A DNA stretch of 64,000 bases from Paraburkholderia mimosarum LMG 23256 = NBRC 106338 (GCF_000739815.1 NZ_BBJJ01000021.1:62001-126000), one strand, 5' to 3'. Shown: positions 1-8,186, counted from the first letter of the stretch. The notes: generated from the letters alone by a model not told the origin. Translations and numbers: made by a program.

Positions 1-2
1 CG

Positions 3-161
3 CCTTCGCTCGATCTCGGCGAGATCACCGACAAAGGATCGATCAATCAGCGCGTCGTATTGAGCAAGCGTGCGGCGCTCGTGGAGGCGCTGTATGCCGC
101 GCGTGACGGTCACGATACGCGCATGCGCGTGCTCCTCTCGTCGCATCTTCAGCATGTCTAA
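3..161 (+). CDS. fcs: Feruloyl-CoA synthase, C-terminal end (partial)
   Basis: Open frame entering from the left edge and ending TAA at 159-161; only the last 52 residues are present. They contain EITDKGSINQR followed by LSKRAALVEALYA, which resembles the extreme C-terminus of feruloyl-CoA synthases (AMP-forming acyl-CoA ligases that activate ferulate with CoA). The family call rests on this short tail and on context: an acyl-CoA dehydrogenase starts 12 bases later and the vanillate demethylase genes follow, which is what the ferulate-vanillin-vanillate route needs. Another AMP-binding aryl-CoA ligase is possible. Confidence 0.6.
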   Translation, partial: PSLDLGEITDKGSINQRVVLSKRAALVEALYAARDGHDTRMRVLLSSHLQHV

Positions 162-173
162 GGGGTGGTGACG

Positions 174-1982
174 ATGAGTCTCGACTATCGGGCTCCGCTG
201 CGCGACATGCGCTTCGTGATCGACGAATGGATCGACGCGCCCGCGTGGTGGCGCAGCGTGCCTGCGTGGGAAGACCTTGACAGCGCGATGGCGCAGCAGG
301 TGCTCGAAGAAGCCGCGCGTTTTGTGACGGAGCGCATCGCACCGTTGAATTCGGCGGGCGATCTCGATGGATGCCGCTTCGAGAACGGCGAGGTCTTGAC
401 GCCCACGGGCTTTCGCGAGGCATACGAGGGCTTCGTGGCGGCGGGCTGGCCCACGCTCGCGCTCGACGTCGACGCGGGCGGCCAGGGCTTGCCGCAACTG
501 CTCGAAGTAGCGCTGCAGGAAATGCTCGCCGCCGCCAACCATGCGTGGCTGATGTCGCCCGGCCTCACGCACGGCGCCACGGCGTGCCTGCTGGCGCACG
601 GCTCCGATGCCATGAGGCGCGACTGGCTGCCGAAGATCGCGAGCGGCGAGTGGCTCACCACGATGTGCCTGACCGAGCCGCAGGCAGGCAGCGACCTGGC
701 GCTGCTGCGCGCAAGGGCGACCGCCGACGCGGCGCACGACGCATGGCGCATCGACGGCAACAAGATTTTCATCAGCGGCGGCGATCACGATCTCACCGAC
801 AACATCGTGCACCTCGTGCTCGCGCGGCTGCCCGATGCCCCGACGGGCACCAAAGGTCTCTCGCTCTTCGTGGTCCCGAAGTGGATCGTCGATGACAGCA
901 GTGGGAAGCGCGTGGCCAATGGCGTGCATTGCGAAGGCATCGAAAAGAAGATGGGGCTCAAGGCGAGCCCGACCTGCTCGATGCGGTTCGAACAGGCGCT
1001 GGGCTGGCTCGTTGGCGAGCCGCATCGCGGCCTCGCTTCGATGTTCGTGATGATGAACGCCGCGCGCTTGCAGGTTGCGATGCAGGGTGTGGGCCATGCG
1101 CAGCTCGCCTGCCAGCGCGCGCATGCCTACGCGCACGAACGCGTGCAAATGCGCGCCGTGAGCGCACCTGCGAACTACGGGGGCGAGCCGGGGCAGGCCG
1201 CGCCGATTGCGCTTCATCCGGCCATGCGGCGCATCCTGCTCGACCTGCGCTCGACCGTCGAAGGCGAGCGCGCCATCGGCTACTGGATCGGCTACTGGCT
1301 CGACGTGGCCGCGCGCCACCCGCACGCGGGCGAGCGCCAGGCTGCGAGCCAGCTCGCCTCGCTGCTCACGCCCATCGCCAAGGCGTTTTTCACCGCCAAC
1401 GGGTTCGCGGCCGCATCGAGCGCGCTGCAGGTATTCGGCGGCTATGGCTACATCCACGAATACGGCGTCGAGCAGACCGTGCGTGACAGCCGCGTCGCGA
1501 TGCTTTACGAAGGCACGAACGAAATTCAGGGCATCGATCTGCTCGTGCGCAAGGTGCTGGGCGACGGGGGCGAGGCGTTGCGCGCGTTGCTCGCGCATAT
1601 CACCGGGGAGGCCGCGCGATGTGCGGCGTCCGGCGACTGCGCGCTTCGCGACGCGGGCGTCCGGCTCGATGCGCTGGCCGCTAGCGTTCAGCGCGTCACG
1701 AACGAGATCGAGCAGGGCAGCGCGAGCGATCGCGAGTTGCCCTACCGCGTCGCTGACGACTACCTCGCGCTGCTCGGCTGGCTGCTGCTGGCATTCGCGT
1801 GGGCGCGAACGCTACGCATAGCGCTGAACGCGCCCGTCGACGATCCGTTCTATGCCGAAAAGCGCATCACGGCCCATTACTTCTTCGCTTATCCGCTCGC
1901 GGCGTTCGATCATCGGCTGAAGCTGATCGAAGCCGGGTGCCGCGCATCGCTCCCGTACGCCGGACAGGCTTTCGTCGATTAG
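174..1982 (+). CDS. Acyl-CoA dehydrogenase, long (about 600-residue) type
   Basis: A 602-residue flavoprotein predicted to oxidise an acyl-CoA to the 2-enoyl-CoA. Residues about 40-160 are the helical N-terminal domain. The middle domain carries the CLTEPQAGSDL flavin-binding segment. The C-terminal helical domain includes QVFGGYGYIHEYGVEQ and MLYEGTNEIQGIDL, the latter with the Glu-containing motif of the long AcdA-like class. A further C-terminal extension is typical of this subfamily. I chose ATG 174 because AGGGG at 161-165 is 8 bases upstream; GTG at 165 lies on top of that site. It follows the feruloyl-CoA synthase directly, so a role in side-chain shortening of hydroxycinnamoyl- or phenylpropanoyl-CoA is likely, but the substrate is inferred. 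Confidence 0.85.
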   Translation: MSLDYRAPLRDMRFVIDEWIDAPAWWRSVPAWEDLDSAMAQQVLEEAARFVTERIAPLNSAGDLDGCRFENGEVLTPTGFREAYEGFVAAGWPTLALDVDAGGQGLPQLLEVALQEMLAAANHAWLMSPGLTHGATACLLAHGSDAMRRDWLPKIASGEWLTTMCLTEPQAGSDLALLRARATADAAHDAWRIDGNKIFISGGDHDLTDNIVHLVLARLPDAPTGTKGLSLFVVPKWIVDDSSGKRVANGVHCEGIEKKMGLKASPTCSMRFEQALGWLVGEPHRGLASMFVMMNAARLQVAMQGVGHAQLACQRAHAYAHERVQMRAVSAPANYGGEPGQAAPIALHPAMRRILLDLRSTVEGERAIGYWIGYWLDVAARHPHAGERQAASQLASLLTPIAKAFFTANGFAAASSALQVFGGYGYIHEYGVEQTVRDSRVAMLYEGTNEIQGIDLLVRKVLGDGGEALRALLAHITGEAARCAASGDCALRDAGVRLDALAASVQRVTNEIEQGSASDRELPYRVADDYLALLGWLLLAFAWARTLRIALNAPVDDPFYAEKRITAHYFFAYPLAAFDHRLKLIEAGCRASLPYAGQAFVD

Positions 1983-2075
1983 CAGCACGAATCTATCGAG
2001 ACAGCAGCCAGCGAGCGTCGACGTCGTGAACGATGGCGCGTTTCCACCAGGAAATGCGGCGCATGCGGTCGCGTA

Positions 2076-3032
2076 TCAGAGATCGAGCACGAGCATGGGC
2101 GTGCGCGAGCGCGAACAGCACGGCAGCAGCTGATCGTTGGCGGCGCGCTCTTCGTCGGTCAGGTAAAGATCGCGGTGGTCCGGCTCGCCTGACAACACGC
2201 GCGTGAGGCAGGTGCCGCACACACCTTGCTCGCAGGAGATAGGCACCTCGATGCCGCCGGCGCGCAGCGCCTCGACGATCGTCGTGCCCGCGGGGACATC
2301 GATCACGCGCTGGGAACTGGCCAGCGTCACCTGGAACGCGCCGCTTTCGTCCGCGCCAGCGTCGGTCTGCTGCGCGGCGCCGCCGAAGTACTCGCGATGC
2401 ACGTTCTTCGCCGGCCACCCCGCGCTTGCCGCCGCGCCGAGCACGGCGTCGATGAGGCCCGCAGGGCCGCAGACGTAGAGGTGCTTGCCATCGTTTGGCT
2501 GGGCGAGCACGCGCGCGAGGTCGATGCGCGCGCCGGAGCCTTCGCTGTCGAAATAGAACCGTGTGTTGTCCGCGAAGCCCGCTTCGGCAAGACGCTCGCC
2601 AAAGGCGGCGCGCTGCGGGTCGCGCGCGCAGTAATGCAGCTCGAACGCTCGGCCCGCTTCGCGCAACTGCTCGGCCATGGCCATGAGCGGCGTGATGCCG
2701 ATACCGCCCGCGAGCAGGACGGTGTGGGTAGCCTGTTCGTCGAGCGGAAAGTGATTCCTGGGTGTACTGATTTCCAGCGTCGCGCCCGCGGCTAGCGCGT
2801 GCATGGCGACGGAGCCGCCACGCGAGGCTGCCTCGCGCAGCACGCCGATACGGTAGACGCCGCCTTCGGACGGGCGGTTGCACAGCGAGTACTGCCGCAC
2901 GAAGCCGCCGACATGAACGTCGATATGCGCGCCCGCCGCGAATGGCGGGAGTGGCGTATCGTCGGCGCTCGCGAGTTCAAAGACGCAGATGTCGGTAGCA
3001 ACGGGAATCTTGCGGATGAGAGTGACTTTCAT
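2076..3032 (-). CDS. vanB: Vanillate O-demethylase reductase subunit VanB
   Basis: A 318-residue phthalate-dioxygenase-reductase-type protein that passes electrons from NAD(P)H through flavin and a 2Fe-2S centre to VanA. An N-terminal flavin domain carries RQYSLCN. The nucleotide domain carries GGIGITPLMAM and VCGPAGLID. The C-terminal plant-type ferredoxin has the Cys pattern CEQGVCGTC plus a last Cys near the end (LPCCSRS). The start MKVTLIRK at 3032 is preferred over an upstream ATG at 3071 because family members begin here. It lies downstream of vanA on the same strand, with a 55-base gap that contains a 22-bp palindrome. Confidence 0.92.
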   Translation of the reverse strand: MKVTLIRKIPVATDICVFELASADDTPLPPFAAGAHIDVHVGGFVRQYSLCNRPSEGGVYRIGVLREAASRGGSVAMHALAAGATLEISTPRNHFPLDEQATHTVLLAGGIGITPLMAMAEQLREAGRAFELHYCARDPQRAAFGERLAEAGFADNTRFYFDSEGSGARIDLARVLAQPNDGKHLYVCGPAGLIDAVLGAAASAGWPAKNVHREYFGGAAQQTDAGADESGAFQVTLASSQRVIDVPAGTTIVEALRAGGIEVPISCEQGVCGTCLTRVLSGEPDHRDLYLTDEERAANDQLLPCCSRSRTPMLVLDL

Positions 3033-3059
3033 GAGGCGTCTGTTCGTAAGAACGAGGGC

Positions 3060-3081
3060 GGCCGCGCGCATGCGCGCGGCC
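3060..3081. repeat. 22-bp perfect GC palindrome between vanA and vanB
   Basis: Perfect palindrome, arms GGCCGCGCGCA / TGCGCGCGGCC, in the 55-base vanA-vanB gap, 6 bases beyond the vanA stop codon. It has no T tract, so it is not a standard intrinsic terminator. In RNA it would form a strong hairpin that could stabilise the vanA message or lower vanB expression. Confidence 0.6.
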
Positions 3082-3087
3082 CTGGCG

Positions 3088-4134
3088 TCAGACGGTTTCG
3101 GTCGTGGCGCTGCGCTCCGCGGCGATGAGCCGGTCGAGCACGCGCCGTGACTGCACGCCGCCCGCGTCGATATTGAGGCTCAGCAGGCGGCGCTCGGGCC
3201 ATGTGAGGAGGTTGCGCTGCTGCGACTCGAGCATCTCGAGATCCTCGGCGAAGATCTTCCCCTGGCCCGCCCGGATCGCTTCGGTGAGCGACGCGTCGTG
3301 CACGGCGAAACTGCGCGCCATGCCCCAGAAGTACCAGATCGACGTTTCCGTCTCGGGCGTGATGAAGTCCACCACGATGCTCGACGCCTTGTCGCGCGCA
3401 TCGGCGTCATACCCGCCCTTGCCTGCGTGCGCCACGCCCACTTCGATCATCACGTGGCTGGGCGGCGAGAAGTGGCAGATCTGCCAGCGGTCGCAGGGCA
3501 CGTTGTCGGCAAGGCCGTTGCCGCGCAGCGCGGCGGCCCAGAACGGCGGCGGCATGATGTTGTGCATGAAGCGGCTGGTGGTGACCACGTCGCCGTTGAC
3601 GGTTGTTTTGGGTGGCGCTTCCTCGATCTCGGCCTGGCCGATGCTCGATGCGTGGACATACGTCTCGTGCGTGAGGTCCATCAGGTTATCGATCATGAGG
3701 CGGTAATCGCACCGGATGTGATAGAGGCCGCCGCCATAGGCCCAGCCAGGATTGCCGGCCCATTCGAGGTGATGGATCTTCGCGGGGTCGGCCTCGGCTG
3801 CATCGCCGGGCCAGACCCAGATGAAACCATGGCGCTCCACGGCCGGATAGCTGCGCACCGCCGGTATGCCGCCCACGCGTTGGCAAGGCATGCTCACGCA
3901 CTTGCCGCTTCCGCCCACGGTGAGGCCGTGGTAGCCGCATACCAGGTGGCCTTCGCGCACGCTGCCGAGCGAGAGCGGGGCGCCACGGTGCGGGCAGAAG
4001 TCTTCGAGCGCGGCCACACTGCCTTCGGCCGTGCGCCAGAACACCATGCGTTCACCGCAGATTTGCCGCCCAAGCGGCTTGCCGTCGATTTCATCGGGCG
4101 TGCACGCGACGTACCAGGCGTTTTTCAGGAACAT
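3088..4134 (-). CDS. vanA: Vanillate O-demethylase oxygenase subunit VanA
   Basis: A 348-residue Rieske non-haem iron oxygenase that demethylates vanillate to protocatechuate plus formaldehyde. The Rieske motif is CPHRGAPL about residues 47-54 and CGYHGLTV about 66-73 (CxH...CxxH). The mononuclear iron site region follows DNLMDLTHETYVH (Asp/His ligands) around residues 150-165. Length is normal for VanA. The start ATG at 4134 has a strong GGAGGAG 5 bases upstream. It is transcribed with vanB downstream and vanR upstream; no separate operator is visible in the 127-base vanR-vanA gap, so read-through from the vanR promoter is plausible. Confidence 0.95.
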   Translation of the reverse strand: MFLKNAWYVACTPDEIDGKPLGRQICGERMVFWRTAEGSVAALEDFCPHRGAPLSLGSVREGHLVCGYHGLTVGGSGKCVSMPCQRVGGIPAVRSYPAVERHGFIWVWPGDAAEADPAKIHHLEWAGNPGWAYGGGLYHIRCDYRLMIDNLMDLTHETYVHASSIGQAEIEEAPPKTTVNGDVVTTSRFMHNIMPPPFWAAALRGNGLADNVPCDRWQICHFSPPSHVMIEVGVAHAGKGGYDADARDKASSIVVDFITPETETSIWYFWGMARSFAVHDASLTEAIRAGQGKIFAEDLEMLESQQRNLLTWPERRLLSLNIDAGGVQSRRVLDRLIAAERSATTETV

Positions 4135-4261
4135 ATGTCTCCTCCGGGGCGCTTCAATGCGCTTTTGTTCATGGTGGGGGGGGGCGGCACGCCGTGCCGC
4201 CGTTCGTATCGAACCGCGAAACGCGTTGGCGAGCTAGCAACAACGCAGCGTCAACGCAGCA

Positions 4262-5032
4262 TCAACGGGTATTGCGGCGAATGAGGTTGCCGCCAATCAG
4301 CCTCGTCATCGCGCGCTGGTTTTCGAGCACGCGCCGCAGGTTCTGATGGGCGATATGCGAGTGCTCGCGCATCAGCGCTTCGGCGCGTGTGCCTTCGCGG
4401 TTCTCGATCGCTTCGAGCACGGCGCGATGCTGGGCCTGCGCGACGATCAGCGTCTCTCTCGCGCGCGGGTCGAGCGACTGCACGACCACGAACGCGCTCG
4501 CCGACGCGAACGGCAAGGTGGCGACTTTCTCGATCTGCCGCGCCACCACTTCGCTATCCGAAGCAATGGCGAGGAGGCGATGAAAGCGTCGGTTTGCTTC
4601 GACATAGTGCGAGAACGTCTCCTCGCTCAGTTCGCCCACGAGCAGCTCGTCGATTTCGTCGATGCAGTCGTGCAGATCGCGGGACATCGAATGGGTGATG
4701 CCGCGCTCGGCGGCGAGGCGGGCGGCCAGGCCTTCGAGCGTGCCGCGCAGCTCGATGGAGTCGCGTATTTCGTTTTCCGAAAACGAGCGCACTGCATAGC
4801 CCCCGCTCGGAATCGGCTCGAGCAGCCCTTCCTCCTGAAGGCGCATGAGCGCCGCCCGCACCGGCGTGCGGGAGACGCCAAGACGCTCGACCACGCCGAG
4901 TTCGGAGATGCGCTCGCCGGGCGGCAGCTCGCCGCCGAGTATCAGTTCGCGCAGCCCGAGCTGGGCCTTGACGGTTTGCGAGGCGGCAGAGCCGGCGCGC
5001 GTGCTGGTTGGCGTGTCGTCGATGCTGTTCAT
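4262..5032 (-). CDS. vanR: GntR/FCD-family regulator VanR
   Basis: A 256-residue GntR-type repressor. The winged helix (about residues 17-85) includes LGVSRTPVRAALMRLQEEGLLE. The FCD ligand-binding domain follows, with an N-x3-H pair (EANRRFH) and downstream His residues that normally bind a divalent metal. I chose ATG at 5032 (MNSIDDTP); the upstream ATG at 5125 would put the operator-like repeat at 5102-5115 inside the gene. Located directly upstream of vanA on the same strand, so it is expected to repress the van genes and itself until vanillate binds. The family identity is clear; the vanillate ligand is inferred from context. Confidence 0.88.
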   Translation of the reverse strand: MNSIDDTPTSTRAGSAASQTVKAQLGLRELILGGELPPGERISELGVVERLGVSRTPVRAALMRLQEEGLLEPIPSGGYAVRSFSENEIRDSIELRGTLEGLAARLAAERGITHSMSRDLHDCIDEIDELLVGELSEETFSHYVEANRRFHRLLAIASDSEVVARQIEKVATLPFASASAFVVVQSLDPRARETLIVAQAQHRAVLEAIENREGTRAEALMREHSHIAHQNLRRVLENQRAMTRLIGGNLIRRNTR

Positions 5033-5101
5033 GCGTAGCGAGGAAATGGAAGCGAATGCGGTGAGCGGCCGGCGAAGGCTGCTGACTACGTCTCGATGTG
5101 T

Positions 5102-5115
5102 ACAAATTGTATACA
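5102..5115. promoter_or_regulatory. Putative VanR operator, proximal copy
   Basis: ACAAATTGTATACA, 70 bases upstream of the vanR start. It contains the palindromic core TGTATACA, which fits the GT-n-AC pattern bound by FCD-type GntR regulators. A 13/14 identical copy occurs at 5188-5201. Confidence 0.55.
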
Positions 5116-5187
5116 GCGTTTCCATCGATTCAACTGGTTTCCCTCCAAATTACGGGTAAACGTGGAGAGGAAAGCCGTTTGAAAAAG

Positions 5188-5201
5188 ACAAATTGTGTAC
5201 A
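5188..5201. promoter_or_regulatory. Putative VanR operator, distal copy
   Basis: ACAAATTGTGTACA, a one-mismatch repeat of 5102-5115 whose start lies 86 bases away (about 8 helical turns). Two same-face copies upstream of vanR suggest cooperative binding or looping. Confidence 0.5.
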
Positions 5202-5342
5202 TTGAAGAGGCGCTGGATTGCGCTGGCTCCTCGATGAGGCAGTAGCGTTGGGAGTTGAAGCGGATCGAGTGCGCTGCGCACGCGGGTAGAAGCGGCACCG
5301 TTTGGTCGGAATCAGGCGCCGGGTGAACTACAGGTGAGCCCG

Positions 5343-5382
5343 CCACGCCGCTCCCGCCGCAACGGCAAGGGGAGCGGCGTGG
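5343..5382 (-). terminator. Hairpin terminator of the cytochrome b / Mo-enzyme / MXKDX operon
   Basis: Perfect 13-bp inverted repeat: CCACGCCGCTCCC at 5343-5355 and its complement at 5370-5382, with a 14-base loop. It begins 8 bases beyond the stop of the MXKDX gene. It lacks a clear U tract, so termination may be partial or assisted. Confidence 0.6.
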
Positions 5383-5389
5383 GGATCGT

Positions 5390-5656
5390 TCAATGCGACA
5401 TTGCGCCGGATGCCGGATGATCCATGCCCATCGCATCGCCCTTCGCGGGCTTGCTCATGGAGTCGTGTTTCATCCCATCGGTCTTGCTCATCGTATCGTG
5501 CGACATGGCATCCTTGCCCATGGTGTCCTTGTGCATCGAGTCCTGCGACATGGCGTTGTTCGACATCGCGCCGCTCGCTTGCGCGAACGCGGTGCCCGCC
5601 GTGATGCTCAACAGGGCGGCCGACATGGCGATTGCTGCAATTCCGGTCTTCTTCAT
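5390..5656 (-). CDS. Pentapeptide MXKDX-repeat exported protein
   Basis: An 88-residue protein. Residues 1-25 form a signal peptide (MKKTGIAAIAM... ending AFAQA). The rest is a run of degenerate Met-x-Lys/His-Asp-x units (SMHKD, TMGKD, AMSHD, TMSKT, GMKHD), which defines the MXKDX repeat family. The mature chain is rich in Met, His and Asp and should be periplasmic; metal binding is plausible but unproven. Start ATG 5656 has AAGGAG 8 bases upstream. It is the last gene of the operon driven by the ECF-type promoter at 7253-7278 and is followed by a hairpin terminator. Confidence 0.85.
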   Translation of the reverse strand: MKKTGIAAIAMSAALLSITAGTAFAQASGAMSNNAMSQDSMHKDTMGKDAMSHDTMSKTDGMKHDSMSKPAKGDAMGMDHPASGAMSH

Positions 5657-5748
5657 TTCACTGCTCCTTGCGGGTTGAAAAAAGCGAAGTTCGCGAATAG
5701 GGCGAACGGGAAACGAGGCCGCCACGCGATGCGGCGGCATGAAAAACG

Positions 5749-6525
5749 TCACGAACCGCCAAACCAGTTGTAGCCCTGGTCGACCCAGTAGCCGCCCGGA
5801 TACGAATTCGTGACGAAAATCTCGACGATGTGCTTCGGGTTCTTGTAGCCGAGCTTCGTCGGCATGCGCAGTTTCATCGGGAAACCGTATTTGGCGGGCA
5901 GGCGCTCGCCGTCGTAGTCGAAAGCGAGCAAGGTCTGCGGATGTAGCGCGGTGGCCATGTCGATGCTTTCGTAGTAGTTGTCTGCGCAACGAAAGCCCAC
6001 GTATTTCGCTGTTAGGTCCGCATCGACACGACGCAGGAAGTGCGCGAACGGCGTACCGCCCCAGCGCCCGATCGCACTCCAGCCTTCCACGCAGATATGC
6101 CGTGTGATCTGCTCCGCGTGCGGCAGGGCATACAGCTCGGGCAGCGTCCACACGCGCTGGCCTTTCACGAGGCCGCTGAGCCGGAGCCGATAGTCGCCGG
6201 CATCGACAACAGGCGCCTCGCTTTCGCTATAGAACGCGTTGAAGGGAAACGGCCGCGTGATCTGGGCTTCGGTATAGGTGGGCGCGAGCCGTCTCGGGTC
6301 GAACAGCCAGGCCTGGACGCGATCGTTCAAACGCGAGACGGTGCTGAGGAACGTGTTGACCGACGCGTCGTCGGTGAGCGTGCAGCCGGTGAGCATCGCA
6401 AGACCGCCTAGCGTGAGCACGCGCTTGCCGAACAGGCGCCGCGACGGCATGTCGAGTTCGCGCCGGGCGTCGGCCAGGATCGCCGCGCGGTCGAGTTCGA
6501 TGATCTTTCGATCTGGCGTTTTCAT
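5749..6525 (-). CDS. Molybdopterin-dependent oxidoreductase, sulfite-oxidase fold, exported
   Basis: A 258-residue protein with an internal twin-arginine motif SRRLFGKR at residues 28-35, then a hydrophobic stretch and LTGC (Cys48) resembling a lipobox. It is probably Tat-exported with its Mo cofactor and may be lipid-anchored. The sulfite-oxidase-like domain follows, with RHICVEGWS containing Cys145, the expected Mo ligand. It is related to MsrP/YedY-type enzymes, which repair oxidised methionine in the periplasm, but this is a separate subfamily and the substrate is unknown. The membrane cytochrome b upstream on the same strand is the likely electron donor. The sigma/anti-sigma pair next door suggests induction by envelope oxidant or metal stress. 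Confidence 0.85.
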   Translation of the reverse strand: MKTPDRKIIELDRAAILADARRELDMPSRRLFGKRVLTLGGLAMLTGCTLTDDASVNTFLSTVSRLNDRVQAWLFDPRRLAPTYTEAQITRPFPFNAFYSESEAPVVDAGDYRLRLSGLVKGQRVWTLPELYALPHAEQITRHICVEGWSAIGRWGGTPFAHFLRRVDADLTAKYVGFRCADNYYESIDMATALHPQTLLAFDYDGERLPAKYGFPMKLRMPTKLGYKNPKHIVEIFVTNSYPGGYWVDQGYNWFGGS

Positions 6526-6581
6526 ACGGAATCCTCATAAATCACGATGGAGGGCGTCAGGCGTGATGTCGCGCTGTGCGT

Positions 6582-7220
6582 TCAGCGCCCGCGCAGCATG
6601 GTGAGCAGCGAGCGCGGCACGAGCGCGACCATCGTCACGTGAACGAGCACGAAGGCGGCAAGCAGCGCCATCGCGCAAAAATGAACGACGCGCGCGCGGT
6701 CGTATCCGCCTATCAATTCGCGCAACAGCGGGAATTGCACGGATTTCCAGATCACGAGGCCCGAGAGCACGAGCACGAGAAGATCGGCGATCGCGACGAG
6801 ATAGGCGAGCTTCTGCACGGCGTTGTACTGGCTCGGGTCGGCATGCGAAAGATGGCCCGTGAGCGCGGCGCGCAGATCCTTGAGCACGGCGCGCGCGCTC
6901 AGCGGGAAGAACTTCGTGCGCCACCTTCCGGTGGAGAGATTCATCGCGAGATAGAAGAGGCCGTTGAAAAACAGCAGCCACATGGCCGCGAAATGCCATT
7001 GCAGCGCGCCGCCAAGCCAGCCGCCCAGGGTGATCGGCGTGGGAATGACGAAGCCGGCAAACACCGGCGACGCATCGTAGATGCGCCAGCCCGAGAACAT
7101 CATGACGAGCGCCGCAAGCGCGTTGAGCCAGTGCGTGACGCGCAGCCAGAGCGGCTGAATGGCGCGCGGGCGGCGCAGGCGGGTTTCGAGCGGAAGCGGT
7201 TCGCCGGTCGAGGTGTGCAT
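6582..7220 (-). CDS. Cytochrome b561-type membrane subunit
   Basis: A 212-residue protein with four or five predicted transmembrane helices. Candidate haem His residues lie in VTHWLNAL, LQWHFAAM and VLVHVTMV. It resembles the di-haem b-type cytochromes that pair with molybdoenzymes and hydrogenases. It is the first gene of a three-gene operon with the Mo enzyme (56-base gap) and the MXKDX protein. Start ATG 7220 has AAAGGA upstream. Predicted role: carry quinol electrons to the exported Mo enzyme, by analogy with MsrQ and MsrP although it is not an MsrQ-type sequence. Confidence 0.82.
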   Translation of the reverse strand: MHTSTGEPLPLETRLRRPRAIQPLWLRVTHWLNALAALVMMFSGWRIYDASPVFAGFVIPTPITLGGWLGGALQWHFAAMWLLFFNGLFYLAMNLSTGRWRTKFFPLSARAVLKDLRAALTGHLSHADPSQYNAVQKLAYLVAIADLLVLVLSGLVIWKSVQFPLLRELIGGYDRARVVHFCAMALLAAFVLVHVTMVALVPRSLLTMLRGR

Positions 7221-7252
7221 GGCAATTCCTTTAGCGGATCGATGCCAGTGAA

Positions 7253-7278
7253 TTCGCTCCGGCGCGGGTGGGGGTTAC
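7253..7278 (-). promoter_or_regulatory. ECF-sigma promoter of the cytochrome b operon
   Basis: On the minus strand: GTAACC (7278-7273), exactly 16 bases, CGAA (7256-7253), 33 bases before the cytochrome b start codon. The same words and spacing recur on the plus strand at 7347-7372. As I recall, GTAACC/CGAA is the pattern reported for Caulobacter SigF promoters, and the neighbouring sigma/NrsF pair is of that type. Confidence 0.75.
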
Positions 7279-7346
7279 AGCGTGTCGACAAAAAATTTCG
7301 CGAGAGTGTCGGCTGAACAAAATATTCGTCTGCGCCGTAGCGCCTG

Positions 7347-7372
7347 TAACCCGATCGGCGCTGCGAACGAAT
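7347..7372 (+). promoter_or_regulatory. ECF-sigma autoregulatory promoter
   Basis: GTAACC at 7347-7352, 16-base spacer, CGAA at 7369-7372, reading toward the sigma gene. It matches the divergent site at 7253-7278 in both boxes and spacer length, so the sigma factor probably drives both its own operon and the divergent one. The distance to the chosen start codon (7641) leaves a leader of roughly 260 bases. Confidence 0.72.
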
Positions 7373-7640
7373 TACCGCGAATGGACGCATATGTTTGCGT
7401 CACGCGGAGAATCCAGACGTGGGCTTGACCAATACATGGGCGATAGGGGGGAAAGCCGCCGCGGCCGGCGCGGAGCACGTTGTTGCGGTGCGGGGAGCGT
7501 TCGGCTACCCTCACGCCTGCGCTCATGCAATTGGGGGCGAATATGGCGGCATCTGCAAGCTGCCTGAAAGTTCGCCTTCGCGAGATCGCCCGAATACAAC
7601 GCGCCCGTCAACGTATCGTCGCGACAACCCAGGACGACTT

Positions 7641-8186
7641 TTGCACTCCGCGGAAACCCGTCTAAAAGCGCTCTTCATCAGCGGTCTGGAAGGCGACGCA
7701 ATCGCGTATCGAGACTTCCTCGAGGAACTCACGCGCCATTTGCGGGGCTACCTGCGCCGCCGCATTCCGCAGTTGCGCGACGACGTTGAGGATCTCGTGC
7801 AGGAGATCCTGCTCGCGGTCCACAACGCGCGTCACACGTGGCGTCCCGACGAACCGCTCACGGCGTGGGTGCACGCGATCGCCCGTTACAAACTGATGGA
7901 CTTCTTCCGCTCGCGCGCACGCCGCGACATGCTCAACGATCCACTGGACGACCATACCGATCTCTTTGCCGCGCCCGACGACGAACCCGCGCAGGCGCGC
8001 CGCGATATCGGCAAGCTGCTCGAGGCATTGCCCGACAAGCAGCGCTTGCCCATCGTCCACGTGAAGCTCGAAGGGCTTTCGGTCGTGGAAACGGCGAAGC
8101 TCACGGGCCTCTCCGAGTCGGCGGTCAAGGTGGGCATTCATCGCGGGTTGAAAGCGCTCGCCGCGCGCATTCGGGGAGCGCGATGA
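7641..8186 (+). CDS. ECF-type sigma factor (SigF-like)
   Basis: About 181 residues. Region 2 includes DDVEDLVQEILLAVH and the following AWVHAIARYKLMDFFR. Region 4 includes LSVVETAKLTGLSESAVKVGIHRGLKAL, a helix-turn-helix that reads the -35 box. The frame stays open upstream to 7395, but I place the start at TTG 7641, which has AGGA 6 bases upstream and gives the usual ECF length; other starts are possible. It overlaps the next gene by 4 bases (ATGA), as expected for a sigma/anti-sigma pair. Confidence 0.85.
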   Translation: MHSAETRLKALFISGLEGDAIAYRDFLEELTRHLRGYLRRRIPQLRDDVEDLVQEILLAVHNARHTWRPDEPLTAWVHAIARYKLMDFFRSRARRDMLNDPLDDHTDLFAAPDDEPAQARRDIGKLLEALPDKQRLPIVHVKLEGLSVVETAKLTGLSESAVKVGIHRGLKALAARIRGAR

